Origin: Planococcus sp. APC 4015
Lineage (GTDB): Bacteria; Actinomycetota; Actinomycetes; Actinomycetales; Microbacteriaceae
Direction: 5' to 3'
Assembly (NCBI GenBank): GCA_030407505.1
Contig: JASDDH010000003.1
Span: 62,001 to 126,000 of the forward strand
Length of the DNA stretch: 64,000 bases
Shown: positions 27,857 through 36,146 of the stretch, in pieces
Layout: every line of letters begins with the position of its first letter
How positions within the stretch are numbered: position 1 is the stretch's first letter
Notes under the pieces: generated by a model
The model's input: only the letters and a program-made list of their open reading frames with translations
What the model was told of the DNA's origin: nothing
The model's database searches: none
Position numbers and translations under genes: made by a program

Positions 27857-27923
27857 GTCGCTTCGCGCCCATCCTCCCCGTCGCTTCGCGCCCACTCCCG
27901 CGGTCGCTGAGCTTGTCGAAGCG
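27857..27923. repeat. Intergenic short repeats with a REP-like element
   Basis: Exact 15-bp direct repeat GTCGCTTCGCGCCCA at 27857-27871 and 27880-27894, followed by GGTCGCTGAGCTTGTCGAAGCG at 27902-27923. The last string, with TGAGCTTGTCGAA at its core, resembles a dispersed repeat I associate with actinobacterial intergenic regions (from memory, not checked). No gene is seen between 27846 and 28027. Confidence 0.5.
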
Positions 27924-28027
27924 TCCGGCACGCCTACAGCACTCGCTCAGGCGTCGCTGGAACAATGGGGCAGCAGTGCCGTCGGCTAGACTCGACGCCT
28001 GTTCGACGGATGCCCCGGCATCCATCG

Positions 28028-28112
28028 GGAGGGTTGTCCGAGCGGCCGATGGACCTGGTCTTGAAAACCAGTGGGCAGAGATGTCCCGTGGGTTCGAATC
28101 CCACACCCTCCG
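28028..28112 (+). tRNA. tRNA-Ser (anticodon TGA)
   Basis: 85 nt. Acceptor stem GGAGGGT pairs with ACCCTCC (28105-28111), discriminator G28112. The anticodon arm is CTGGT-CTTGAAA-ACCAG with anticodon TGA at 28062-28064. A long class II variable arm and the T-arm GTGGGTTCGAATCCCAC are present. The 3' CCA is not encoded. Reads UCA-type serine codons. Confidence 0.97.
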
Positions 28113-28151
28113 CGCACGAATGAGGGAACCCCCGCCCCCGAGAGGACCCGA

Positions 28152-29429
28152 GTGAGCCAGACGACCAAGCCTGCCACGCGCGGCCGTCGCACAGTTGCTC
28201 GGCACGGGGCCCTGACGTCCCCGCATCCGGTGTCGATGCTGCTCAAGGTGCTCGGCATCGTCGTCGCCGTGGTGCTCGTCTCGGCTGGGGGAGTGGCGGC
28301 CTACGCCCTGACCGATCTGACGACCAGCTACACCGCCGACGCCGTCGAGCTCGAAGGCCAGGCGGCCGTCCCGCCCGACATCGGGGCGATCGAGACGGGC
28401 GTCGACATGCTGATCGTCGGCACCGACGAGTGCGAAGAAGAGTATGCGTACCTCTTCGGCCCGCGGTGCACGGGGGCGGATGCCGGTGGCCAGCTCAACG
28501 ACGTCAACATGCTCGTGCACATCTCGAACAACCCGCGCAGGGTGACCGTCGTGTCGTTCCCGCGCGACCTCATGGTGCCGATCCCCTCCTGCACCGCCGA
28601 GGACGGCTCGACCACCGGGGCGATGAGCAAGCAGCAGATCAACTCCGCGTGGTCCTACGGCGGCCTGTCATGCGTCGCGAAGACCGTCTCGCAGCTGAGC
28701 GGTCAGAGCATCCCCTTCGCCGCGAAGGTCAGCTTCGGCAACGTCATCAACATCACCGACGCGATCGGCGGCGTCGAGGTGTGCATCGGCAACGGCGGCA
28801 TCCGCGACCGCAACACCGGCATCGACTGGGAGGCCGGCCCCCGCAACGTGCAGGGCGTCGAGGCGCTGCAGTTCCTGCGCACCCGGTACGGGCTCGAGAA
28901 CGGCAGCGATCTCGCCCGCATCTCGAACCAGCAGCAGTACATGTCGAGGCTTGCGAACAAGCTCGTGAGCGACGAGGTGCTCTCGGACTTCGGCACGCTG
29001 TACAAGCTCGCCTCGACCGCCGTCGACAACGTCACGCCCAGCGAGAGCCTCACCAACCCGCTCACGCTCGTGCAGATCGCGCTCGCCGTGAAAGACGTGC
29101 CGTTCGACCAGATCGTGTTCGTCCAGTACCCCGTCAACACCGATCCCGCCGACCCGAACCGCGTCGTGCCGAACCGTGCCGCCGCCGATGAGCTGTGGGC
29201 CGCGCTTGCGGCGAACCAGCCGATCCAGGTGACGAACGACCCCAACCGGGGCGGCGGCGTCGTGACGGTCGACCCGCCGGCGGATGCCGCGCCCGCACCC
29301 GCCACGACCGAGACGCCCGCCGCCGGTGAGACCCCCGCGCCGACAGAGACCGCGGTCGCGCTCCCGAACTCGATCCCCGGGACCTCGGCTGCGCAGCAGA
29401 CCTGCACGGCCGGAAACCTGAGGGGCTGA
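28152..29429 (+). CDS. LytR-CpsA-Psr (LCP) family protein
   Basis: 425 aa from GTG 28152 with GAGAGGA upstream. A cytoplasmic basic tail and one TM helix (LKVLGIVVAVVLVSAGGVAAY) are followed by an external LCP domain: VDMLIVGTDECEEEY, the catalytic-region VVSFPRDLMVPIP, and VEALQFLRTRYG. The C-terminus is a Pro/Ala/Thr-rich linker ending in a Cys-containing tail (AAQQTCTAG). LCP enzymes attach glycopolymers to peptidoglycan. Tandem with a paralogue; the genes share one base. Confidence 0.93.
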   Translation: MSQTTKPATRGRRTVARHGALTSPHPVSMLLKVLGIVVAVVLVSAGGVAAYALTDLTTSYTADAVELEGQAAVPPDIGAIETGVDMLIVGTDECEEEYAYLFGPRCTGADAGGQLNDVNMLVHISNNPRRVTVVSFPRDLMVPIPSCTAEDGSTTGAMSKQQINSAWSYGGLSCVAKTVSQLSGQSIPFAAKVSFGNVINITDAIGGVEVCIGNGGIRDRNTGIDWEAGPRNVQGVEALQFLRTRYGLENGSDLARISNQQQYMSRLANKLVSDEVLSDFGTLYKLASTAVDNVTPSESLTNPLTLVQIALAVKDVPFDQIVFVQYPVNTDPADPNRVVPNRAAADELWAALAANQPIQVTNDPNRGGGVVTVDPPADAAPAPATTETPAAGETPAPTETAVALPNSIPGTSAAQQTCTAGNLRG

Positions 29430-30724
29430 TGGTCGACGCGAACCGGCCGGTCGGCCACGAGCCTCTCGCGCGCCACGGGGTGCTGCGGTCGCGGCATCCG
29501 CTCATGAGCATGCTCGCGATCCTCGCGGTCGTGCTCGGCGTGGTTGGCGTCAGCAGCGTCGGCATCGGCGCATTCGCCGTGTGGAGCACGGCGAGCGCTG
29601 TGGCCGACGGAGCCGTGGACATCGGTCAGGACGGTGACGTCGTGCCCCCGTCGCTCGGCGAGATCGAGGGCGGCGTGAACGTGCTGCTGGCCGGAACCGA
29701 CTCGTGCGAAGGCGCCAACGCGGCACTGTCGACCGCGTGCGCGTCCGGCGACACCGACGGCGAGCGCAATGACGTCACGATGCTCGTCCACATCTCGGAC
29801 AACCCGCGGCGCGTGACCGTGGTGTCGTTCCCGCGCGACATGATCGTGCCGATCCCCGCCTGCCCGAACGAGAACGGCGGCGAGGACTACTCGGCGATGA
29901 GCGCGCAGATGATCAACGCGTCGTACACGTACGGCGGGCTGGCCTGCACGGTGCGCACCGTCGAGGCGCTCACCGGCGAGGACATCCAGTTCGCGGCATC
30001 CATCCGCTGGACGGGTGTCATCAACATGTCGGATGCCATCGGCGGCGTCGACGTCTGCGTCGCGGATGACATCAGCGACTCGCACACCGGCCTCGAGCTG
30101 ACGGCCGGTCAGCACACCCTCCAGGGCGTCGAGGCCCTGCAGTTCCTGCGCATCCGTCACGGCATCGGCGACGGCTCTGACCTCGGGCGCATCTCGAACC
30201 AGCAGCAGTTCATGTCGTCGATGGTGCGCAAGCTGCAGAGCGACGGCGTGCTCGCGAACCCCGGAGTGCTGTTCAATCTCGCGACCACCGCGATCTCGCA
30301 GGTCACGCAGGGGCAGCTCGTGCTGAGCCAGTCGCTCGCGAACCCCACGCTCATGGCGCAGATCGCGATGGCGGTGAAGAACGTGCCGTACGAAGACATC
30401 GTGTTCGTGCAGTACCCCACCCGCTATGCCAGCGGCGACGGCGCGTCCCGCGTTCTTCCGGTGACCGAGTCCGGCGACATCCTGTTCGATGCGCTTCGTC
30501 AGAACGTGCCGCTCAACCTCACCGGCGACGCGAGCTCGGGATACGGCGTCGAGGTCACCGGTGAAGCCGCGCAGCCCACGCCGTCCGCAACTCCGGAGCC
30601 GACCGAGTCGGGCGCGACGGCGGCACCCGCCGAGACGACGACGCCCGAAGCGCGGGTCGACCTGCCGTCCGACATCTCGGGGCAGACCGCCGCGCAGGTC
30701 ACCTGCACGGTCGCCCAGCGGTAG
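29429..30724 (+). CDS. LytR-CpsA-Psr (LCP) family protein, second copy
   Basis: 431 aa, paralogue of the preceding gene with the same layout: one TM helix (MSMLAILAVVLGVVGVSSVG), LCP core (VNVLLAGTDSCEGA, VVSFPRDMIVPIP, VEALQFLRIRHG), acidic/Pro-rich linker and a short tail DISGQTAAQVTCT like that of its neighbour. TGATG overlap implies coupled translation. The shared Cys tail may be a protein-contact element (inference). Confidence 0.92.
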   Translation: MVDANRPVGHEPLARHGVLRSRHPLMSMLAILAVVLGVVGVSSVGIGAFAVWSTASAVADGAVDIGQDGDVVPPSLGEIEGGVNVLLAGTDSCEGANAALSTACASGDTDGERNDVTMLVHISDNPRRVTVVSFPRDMIVPIPACPNENGGEDYSAMSAQMINASYTYGGLACTVRTVEALTGEDIQFAASIRWTGVINMSDAIGGVDVCVADDISDSHTGLELTAGQHTLQGVEALQFLRIRHGIGDGSDLGRISNQQQFMSSMVRKLQSDGVLANPGVLFNLATTAISQVTQGQLVLSQSLANPTLMAQIAMAVKNVPYEDIVFVQYPTRYASGDGASRVLPVTESGDILFDALRQNVPLNLTGDASSGYGVEVTGEAAQPTPSATPEPTESGATAAPAETTTPEARVDLPSDISGQTAAQVTCTVAQR

Positions 30725-30725
30725 A

Positions 30726-31949
30726 TCACCCGGCGGGATAGCTCGTCACGGTCAGCCACATCGGGTAGAGGTCCGCCTCGGAGCCCGCGCCTGCCGCATC
30801 GATGTCGAACGGGCCTCCCGCGGCGATCTTGGCATCGAGATCGGCGGCAGTGATCGAACCCTCCAGCTCGAATGAGTCGTAGACGAACGGGATGCCGTTC
30901 GAGCCGAGTGGGCTGGGGGAATCCATGAGGTGGAAGTGCAGGTGCGGCGCATCGGTGTTGCCGGTGTTGCCGAGCAGACCGATGGTCTCGCCCTTCACGA
31001 GCTGCTGACCCACTTCGACGTCGAGCGGATTGCCGGTCTGCAGATGCGCATAGAACGCGTAGACCCCGTCGCCGAGATCCTGCACGATGTGGTTGCCGCC
31101 GTACTCGTCGAGGGTGAGACCTGAAGGATTGCCTCCCGGGGTCTGCTCGGGCAGGTCGAACCGCATCGACACGATCGGACCGTCGCCGACGGCGACGATG
31201 TCGGAGCCGAAGTACGGATAGCTGTCGAGCTCGTCGGCCGGCCCGGTCAGGAAGGAGCCGTTCTCGTCGAGCTGCACGTAGTCGATCGCGTATCGCTCGG
31301 GTGCGTGATACTCGCCGTTGATCGGGTTGACCGCGCCGCGGTGGGGCGTGACGGCGCAGCAGCTGTTGCCGTTCAGCCACCCCGCGCCGACGAGGGGCGG
31401 GCTGATCGACACCGGTCCCGAGGTGTCCACTTCGGTGGTCGCGAGGCGCTCGGTCATCTCGTCGGTGATGATCGGCAGTGCCCCGGGCTCGAAGGCGAAG
31501 CTGACGTCATGGGTCAGCGACGACGGCACGTCGTCCATCGAGTCGACGACCACGTCGAGCCAGACGAGCGCACCCTGACCGGGCCCGATCGTGCGGCCGG
31601 GGCTGGTGGTGCCGGCGACGTGCACCCATGGCGTCACGTCGTCGCCGTCGAGACGCTCGAGCGACTGACCGCTGTCGTCGAGCACGTCGATCGACTCGAT
31701 CGTGGCGGTCTGAGTCGTGACGTTGCTGAGATGCAGCTCGTACGCGATGTGCACTCGGTCGTCGGTGGCGGGAAGCGCCCGGGGGATGCTGATCGTGCTG
31801 GCCAGCACCGGGGTGAAATCGTCGACGGGCGTGCCCGCAACCGGAGAGGTGGACGACGGAGAGGGCGACGACACAGCGGCAGCGGTGCAGCCCGCGAGCG
31901 AGAGGGTGGCGAGTGTCGCGATGAGAAGCCGCGCAGCGGGTCTGATCAT
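30726..31949 (-). CDS. M23-family (LytM-like) peptidase lipoprotein
   Basis: 407 aa from ATG 31949. Lipoprotein signal with lipobox LSLAGC (Cys21), then a Ser/Pro tether. The C-terminal part is a LytM domain: the first metal motif region lies in HAPERYAIDYVQLDENG, then GNHIVQDLGDGVYAFYAHLQ, and the HLHFHL motif supplies the distal His pair. Such proteins cut or bind peptidoglycan cross-bridges. An unusual 200-residue region lies between tether and peptidase domain. Convergent with the LCP pair (1-bp gap). Confidence 0.88.
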   Translation of the reverse strand: MIRPAARLLIATLATLSLAGCTAAAVSSPSPSSTSPVAGTPVDDFTPVLASTISIPRALPATDDRVHIAYELHLSNVTTQTATIESIDVLDDSGQSLERLDGDDVTPWVHVAGTTSPGRTIGPGQGALVWLDVVVDSMDDVPSSLTHDVSFAFEPGALPIITDEMTERLATTEVDTSGPVSISPPLVGAGWLNGNSCCAVTPHRGAVNPINGEYHAPERYAIDYVQLDENGSFLTGPADELDSYPYFGSDIVAVGDGPIVSMRFDLPEQTPGGNPSGLTLDEYGGNHIVQDLGDGVYAFYAHLQTGNPLDVEVGQQLVKGETIGLLGNTGNTDAPHLHFHLMDSPSPLGSNGIPFVYDSFELEGSITAADLDAKIAAGGPFDIDAAGAGSEADLYPMWLTVTSYPAG

Positions 31950-32061
31950 GCGTACAGTATGTCGACGCACGAGGTTCGGTCGCCAGAGGGCCGTTCGGTG
32001 CAGCAGCCCCGAGCGGTTATGATTGCCAGGCGCGTTCGTGCGGTGTCGCCGCCGGATGCCT

Positions 32062-32150
32062 GGAGACGTCGCATAGTTCGGCCTAGTGCACCACCCTGCT
32101 AAGGTGGAGTCCCCTCACGGGGACCGAGGGTTCAAATCCCTCCGTCTCCG
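32062..32150 (+). tRNA. tRNA-Ser (anticodon GCT)
   Basis: 89 nt. Acceptor GGAGACG pairs with CGTCTCC (32143-32149), discriminator G32150, followed by encoded CCA (32151-32153). Anticodon arm CCACC-CTGCTAA-GGTGG with GCT at 32098-32100, long variable arm, and T-loop TTCAAAT. Reads AGC/AGU codons. Accessory-looking sequence begins directly after it. Confidence 0.96.
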
Positions 32151-32307
32151 CCATTGAATCCCTGGTCAGCCGACTTTTGTTCCTGCCCAAACCGCTTCAG
32201 TTCGGGAGCGGCGATGTGTGCGTGGAGTGAACTCTGTCTGTGGAGTGCGTTCTGTTTACTGAGCGCGCCCCTCGGCGCACGCAGCCCTGACGCGCGTTGC
32301 GGGTGCG

Positions 32308-32449
32308 ATGCTCTGCGGTGTGGTCATGGCGCTCAACGCCATAAGGCTGATCGTCGCGACCCGTGCAGGGTTCGGTCCGGCGGAGCGCCTGATCTACGGC
32401 GGTCTCCTCGCGCGGTTCATGCTTGCTCGTTGTCTTCGCGCTCTCGTGA
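32308..32449 (+). pseudogene. Truncated DUF998 membrane protein remnant
   Basis: The encoded VVMALNAIRLIVATRAG and AERLIYGGLLARFM match the C-terminus of the intact DUF998 protein at 62751-63335 (IMALGTVGLILATRAG, AERLIYVGFLAWFV). About 10 bp are lost in the middle and everything upstream is missing or scrambled (weak similarity reaches back to about 32262). No promoter or start fits, so this is a decayed fragment. Nothing else is recognised in the 333-bp gap 32154-32486. Confidence 0.7.
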
Positions 32450-32486
32450 ACGTCACCCGTCCACGAGAGCGAGAAGGCGCGCAGCC

Positions 32487-33260
32487 TCAGCTCTTCGTCG
32501 AGCGCTTCCGAGCGAGCACGATGATCGTGACAACCGCGGCGACGATCAGCAGCGCCAGGATCACGATGATCCAGATGGCTTCGGCCGCGAGTCCGCCGTC
32601 CGCGGCAGGAGTCGCGCTCGGACTCGGCGTCGGTGTCGGAGCGGCTGTGACGGTGACGGTCGTCGTGCCGAGCACCGTCTCGCCGTCGCTGACGGCGATG
32701 GTGAAGGTGCCCGGCTCGGTGGCGGTGAACTCTACGCTCGCGCTGCCGGTCGTGACGGACGCCTGGTCGGCCGACAGGGATCCTCCGGGGGTGCCGTCGA
32801 GGCCGAAGTTCGCCGACGCGAGCTGGCCGAGACCGCTTGCGGTGATCGTCGAGGCTGCGCCGACGGTGATCGATGCCGGTGCCGCCTCCACGGTCGCGAC
32901 AGATCCGCCGCCGGAGCCGCCGGCCGTCACAGTGACGGTCGTGGTGGCGAGCACGTTCTCACCGTCTCCGACCGTGACGGTGAACGTGCCCGTCTCGGTC
33001 GAGGTGAAGTCGACGGTCGCCTCGCCGTTCGAGACCGAGGCCTGCGTGGCGGAGAGCGATCCGCCGGGGGTGGCGTCGAGACCGAACTGCGCGGTCTCGA
33101 GGCCACCGAGGTCGGTGGCCGTGATCTTCGAGGATTCGCCGACGGTGATCGAGTCCGGGCTGGCGCTCAGCGACGTCCCCGTCTGTGCGGATGCCGCGGC
33201 TGCACCGCCGATCGCGAGTGTGATGGCGAGGGCAGCGCCGGCGAGGATACGAGAACGCAT
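32487..33260 (-). CDS. Secreted protein with two Ig-like repeats and C-terminal membrane anchor
   Basis: 257 aa, function not recognised. Signal peptide (AGAALAITLAIGGAAAASAQ), then two tandem repeats of about 85 residues, each with a SITVG strand near its start, FGLDxTPGGSLSAxQASV in the middle and LxTTTVTVTA at the end. They look like bacterial Ig-like beta-sandwiches. A Pro/Thr/Ser linker, one TM helix (IWIIVILALLIVAAVVTIIV) and a basic tail (ARKRSTKS) follow. There is no LPXTG sorting motif. AAGGAGA precedes the ATG. Probably a surface-anchored stalk or adhesin-like protein (inference). Confidence 0.85.
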   Translation of the reverse strand: MRSRILAGAALAITLAIGGAAAASAQTGTSLSASPDSITVGESSKITATDLGGLETAQFGLDATPGGSLSATQASVSNGEATVDFTSTETGTFTVTVGDGENVLATTTVTVTAGGSGGGSVATVEAAPASITVGAASTITASGLGQLASANFGLDGTPGGSLSADQASVTTGSASVEFTATEPGTFTIAVSDGETVLGTTTVTVTAAPTPTPSPSATPAADGGLAAEAIWIIVILALLIVAAVVTIIVLARKRSTKS

Positions 33261-33392
33261 GATTCTCCTTGTATGGGGGCGGGAAGTGGGTGGTGAGAAG
33301 TCAAGGGACGATCTCAGGATGCCCGCGCTGACCGCGTCGGGCGCTGTCCAAACCGACCAGTTCTAGAGGCAGGTCGGTGGGGAGGGGAGACG

Positions 33393-34010
33393 TCAGACAT
33401 CCCGTCCGGTGGGTCCCAGGTCTCCGTCGACGTAACGCTGGATCGTCGGACCTACCGCATCGATGACGGCTGCGTCATCGAGTGTCGCCAGCGGCTCGAT
33501 CTGCCACACGTAGCGGACGAGGCCCAGGCCGAGCAGTTGCGATGCAATCAGGCTTGATCGGGTGGTGCGTTCGACGTCCGTGCGACCGATCGCGGCCGGC
33601 CCCATGAGCTGCCCCGCGATGGTCTGGCGCAGGCGTTCGCGCGTGGGCTCGTGGTGCGCTGCGATCAGCAGGATCGCGCGGAGCACCGGTTCGGAGTCGG
33701 GCGACCGCCAGTTCTGCAACGTCGTCGCCACAAGGGCGCGGCCGAGATCTTCCGCGGGTGTCTGCCATGTCTGCCGGACGCGCTCGAGGAACGACGCCGG
33801 GAACTCGATGCAGGCGTTCAGGAGCGTCTCCTTGGTCCCGAAGTAGTGATGCACAAGTGCGGCGTCGACACCCGCCGCCCGCGCCACAGCCCGCATGGTC
33901 GTGCCGGCGAAGCCCTGAGCGGCGAACTCCGTGCGGGCGGACTCCAGTATGCGAGCCGACAATTCGCCGCGTTCGCCGCGAGGTCCGGGCTTGCTGTCTG
34001 TGCGGGCCAT
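33393..34010 (-). CDS. TetR-family transcriptional regulator
   Basis: 205 aa from ATG 34010 with GGGGAG upstream. The N-terminal HTH reads FAGTTMRAVARAAGVDAALVHHYFGTKETLL, shown here as two visible halves (FAGTTMRAVARAAGV and ALVHHYFGTKE). The C-terminal ligand domain resembles the TetR_C domain of actinobacterial repressors. Divergent from a CocE-type hydrolase; a perfect 9-bp inverted repeat lies between the two genes. Confidence 0.93.
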   Translation of the reverse strand: MARTDSKPGPRGERGELSARILESARTEFAAQGFAGTTMRAVARAAGVDAALVHHYFGTKETLLNACIEFPASFLERVRQTWQTPAEDLGRALVATTLQNWRSPDSEPVLRAILLIAAHHEPTRERLRQTIAGQLMGPAAIGRTDVERTTRSSLIASQLLGLGLVRYVWQIEPLATLDDAAVIDAVGPTIQRYVDGDLGPTGRDV

Positions 34011-34041
34011 CAATGCTCCCCGGGTGACTTGCTGTGAACCA

Positions 34042-34065
34042 TAGTTTCACCGTACAGTGAAACTA
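34042..34065. promoter_or_regulatory. TetR-type operator palindrome
   Basis: TAGTTTCAC and GTGAAACTA form a perfect 9-bp inverted repeat around the 6-bp spacer CGTACA, 31 bp before the TetR start and 37 bp before the hydrolase start. A second short inverted repeat, TCATCA-TC-TGATGA, lies at 34069-34082. Expected binding site of the adjacent TetR protein, controlling both directions. Confidence 0.82.
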
Positions 34066-34102
34066 GTCTCATCATCTGATGACACTATGACAGGGGAGAT
34101 CG

Positions 34103-35857
34103 ATGACGGTCCACAGCGCGGGCACCGCAGCCGGCGAACGTAAGCTCAACGGCCCGCAGACGACAGGACGCGCTTACCGCGACCTTTCGGATCCGGTCTT
34201 CGCGATGACCGTCGATCAGGATGTGGCCGTCATCGTGCGCGACGGCACGGTGCTCTACGCCGACGTCCACCGACCTGATGCGCCCGGGCGGTATCCGGTG
34301 CTCGTCTCCGTGTCGCCGTACCCCCGGCAGATCCAGGACCTCGGAGCGCCCATGGGATTCATCGAGGCGGGCGCGTCCGACTTCTTCGTGCCGCGCGGAT
34401 ACGTCCATGTGATCGCTAATCTGCGCGGCACGGGCGGCTCGGAGGGCACCTTTGCCTTCTTCGACGGTCAGGAGGGTCGCGACGCGCACGACATCGTGGA
34501 ATGGGCCGCTGTTCAGGACTGGTCGACCGGCGAGGTCGGGATGCTCGGCATCAGCTACTTCGCGATGACGCAGCTCGCGGCTGCCGTGGAGCGACCCCCA
34601 CACCTGCGCGCGATCATGCCGCTCGCCGTCACGCCCGATTTGTACGACGCAGCCCAGCACCATGGTCTTGCCAGCACCGCGTTCATCACGCCGTTCCTCA
34701 CCATGGTCGGCGTGACAACCCGCGCCCCCGACTCTCTGTGGCGCAGCAAGCTCGTCGACGCCGTGCGCACCGTCCTCGCCACCCCCGCACTGCATGCGAA
34801 GTTCGGACACATGAACGGCGAGGCGAGCATCACGATGCTCCACAACCTCATGCGCCTCCCTCACGCCGAGCATCCGTGGGACGACCTGTGGCGAGAGACG
34901 ATCGTGGCGCATCCTCTGCGCGACCCCTGGTGGGACGAGCGCAACCGACTCCCCGACCTGGGACTCATCGACATCCCCGTCTACCTCGGATGCGACTGGC
35001 AGAACGTTCCCCTCCATCTTCCGGGCACCTTCACCGCCCTCGAAGCGCTGACGGCGTCGCCCGAAGTGCGGGTGGCGATGCTCGGCGACTTCGGGCTCAC
35101 GTGGCCGTGGGAGAGCCTGCACGTGGAAGCGCTCGCGTGGTTCGACCATTGGCTCAAGGGGCGCGACACCGGGATCCTCGACGGCCCGCGGATCCGGTAC
35201 ATCCTGCCGGAGGCCGACGAGTGGCGTACGAGCGACCAGTGGCCACCGGTCGAGTCGACGCTCCAGCCCTGGACGTTCGCCGCGGACGGGACGCTCGCCC
35301 CGGCCTCCGATCCGGACCCGGGGGAGCGTTCTTTCATGGTGCTCGGCGAAGGCGTCGGAGATGATCGCCGCCGGCCATCCGACCCAGCGTCGTCGCTGCA
35401 GTGGACGAGCACCCCTCTGGTGGGCGACCTCGATGTCGTGGGCGACATCGAGGTGCGGCTGATCGCCCGCACCACGGCGACCGACACCGCATGGATCGTC
35501 ACATTGTTCGATGTCGCGCCCGATGAGACCGCCGTCCCCGTCACTGCCGGCTACCTCCGAGCCAGTCTCCGTGAGGTCGACGAATCGGTGTCGCGGGATG
35601 GTGCCCCGGTGCTGCCGTGCCGCTCTGCCATCGTGGTGCCCGTCGGCGAAGAGATCGAGTACCGCATCCCGGTGGTGCCCAATGCCCGCAGATTCGCCGC
35701 GGGACATCGGGTGCGCGTCGAGGTGCGCAGTGAAGATCAGTCCACCGAGGCGACCCCCATCATGGGCTTTCGCCATGCGACTGTGGGCACGAGCAGCATC
35801 AACACGGTCACCGCTCGCTCGCACATCCTGCTTCCGGTCGGCGCCCCGCACGCCTGA
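34103..35857 (+). CDS. CocE/NonD-family serine hydrolase
   Basis: 584 aa. Alpha/beta hydrolase with nucleophile elbow VGMLGISYFAMTQ (Ser151), the preceding NLRGTGGSEG oxyanion region, an all-helical cap, and a C-terminal jelly-roll (X-Pro dipeptidyl-peptidase C-terminal-like) from about 370. Family members hydrolyse esters or amides such as cocaine or acyl peptides. No signal peptide. GGGGAG precedes the ATG. Probably repressed by the divergent TetR protein and induced by its xenobiotic-like substrate (inference). Confidence 0.92.
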   Translation: MTVHSAGTAAGERKLNGPQTTGRAYRDLSDPVFAMTVDQDVAVIVRDGTVLYADVHRPDAPGRYPVLVSVSPYPRQIQDLGAPMGFIEAGASDFFVPRGYVHVIANLRGTGGSEGTFAFFDGQEGRDAHDIVEWAAVQDWSTGEVGMLGISYFAMTQLAAAVERPPHLRAIMPLAVTPDLYDAAQHHGLASTAFITPFLTMVGVTTRAPDSLWRSKLVDAVRTVLATPALHAKFGHMNGEASITMLHNLMRLPHAEHPWDDLWRETIVAHPLRDPWWDERNRLPDLGLIDIPVYLGCDWQNVPLHLPGTFTALEALTASPEVRVAMLGDFGLTWPWESLHVEALAWFDHWLKGRDTGILDGPRIRYILPEADEWRTSDQWPPVESTLQPWTFAADGTLAPASDPDPGERSFMVLGEGVGDDRRRPSDPASSLQWTSTPLVGDLDVVGDIEVRLIARTTATDTAWIVTLFDVAPDETAVPVTAGYLRASLREVDESVSRDGAPVLPCRSAIVVPVGEEIEYRIPVVPNARRFAAGHRVRVEVRSEDQSTEATPIMGFRHATVGTSSINTVTARSHILLPVGAPHA

Positions 35858-36146
35858 GCAACCCCTCGTGGACATGTCGTACTAAAGGCGACCCGTTCGC
35901 CCGCATCATCTCGGTGCGCGTCCACTAGGGCGCGCACCGCTCCACCTCGCAGGTGTGAGGCACGAACGCGACGACGTATCGGTTCTTCGAAGACGGCGTC
36001 GTCATCGGCGGGGGAACCCTCGACGCGTACGGTGCTCGTTCTCGCTATCGTCCGCTCTCTTCCCCCGACGCGACCGCGTCCGCGGAGCGGAACTGTTCAT
36101 TGTGCACAGCCATCCACCGGGCGCAGGCGATGAGGCTGACGGTGAC

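Noticed and set aside
35858..36146. N-terminal extension of the deacetylase-like protein to 35955
   Set aside because: The extra 64 residues are Arg-rich and precede the anchor helix without any signal features.
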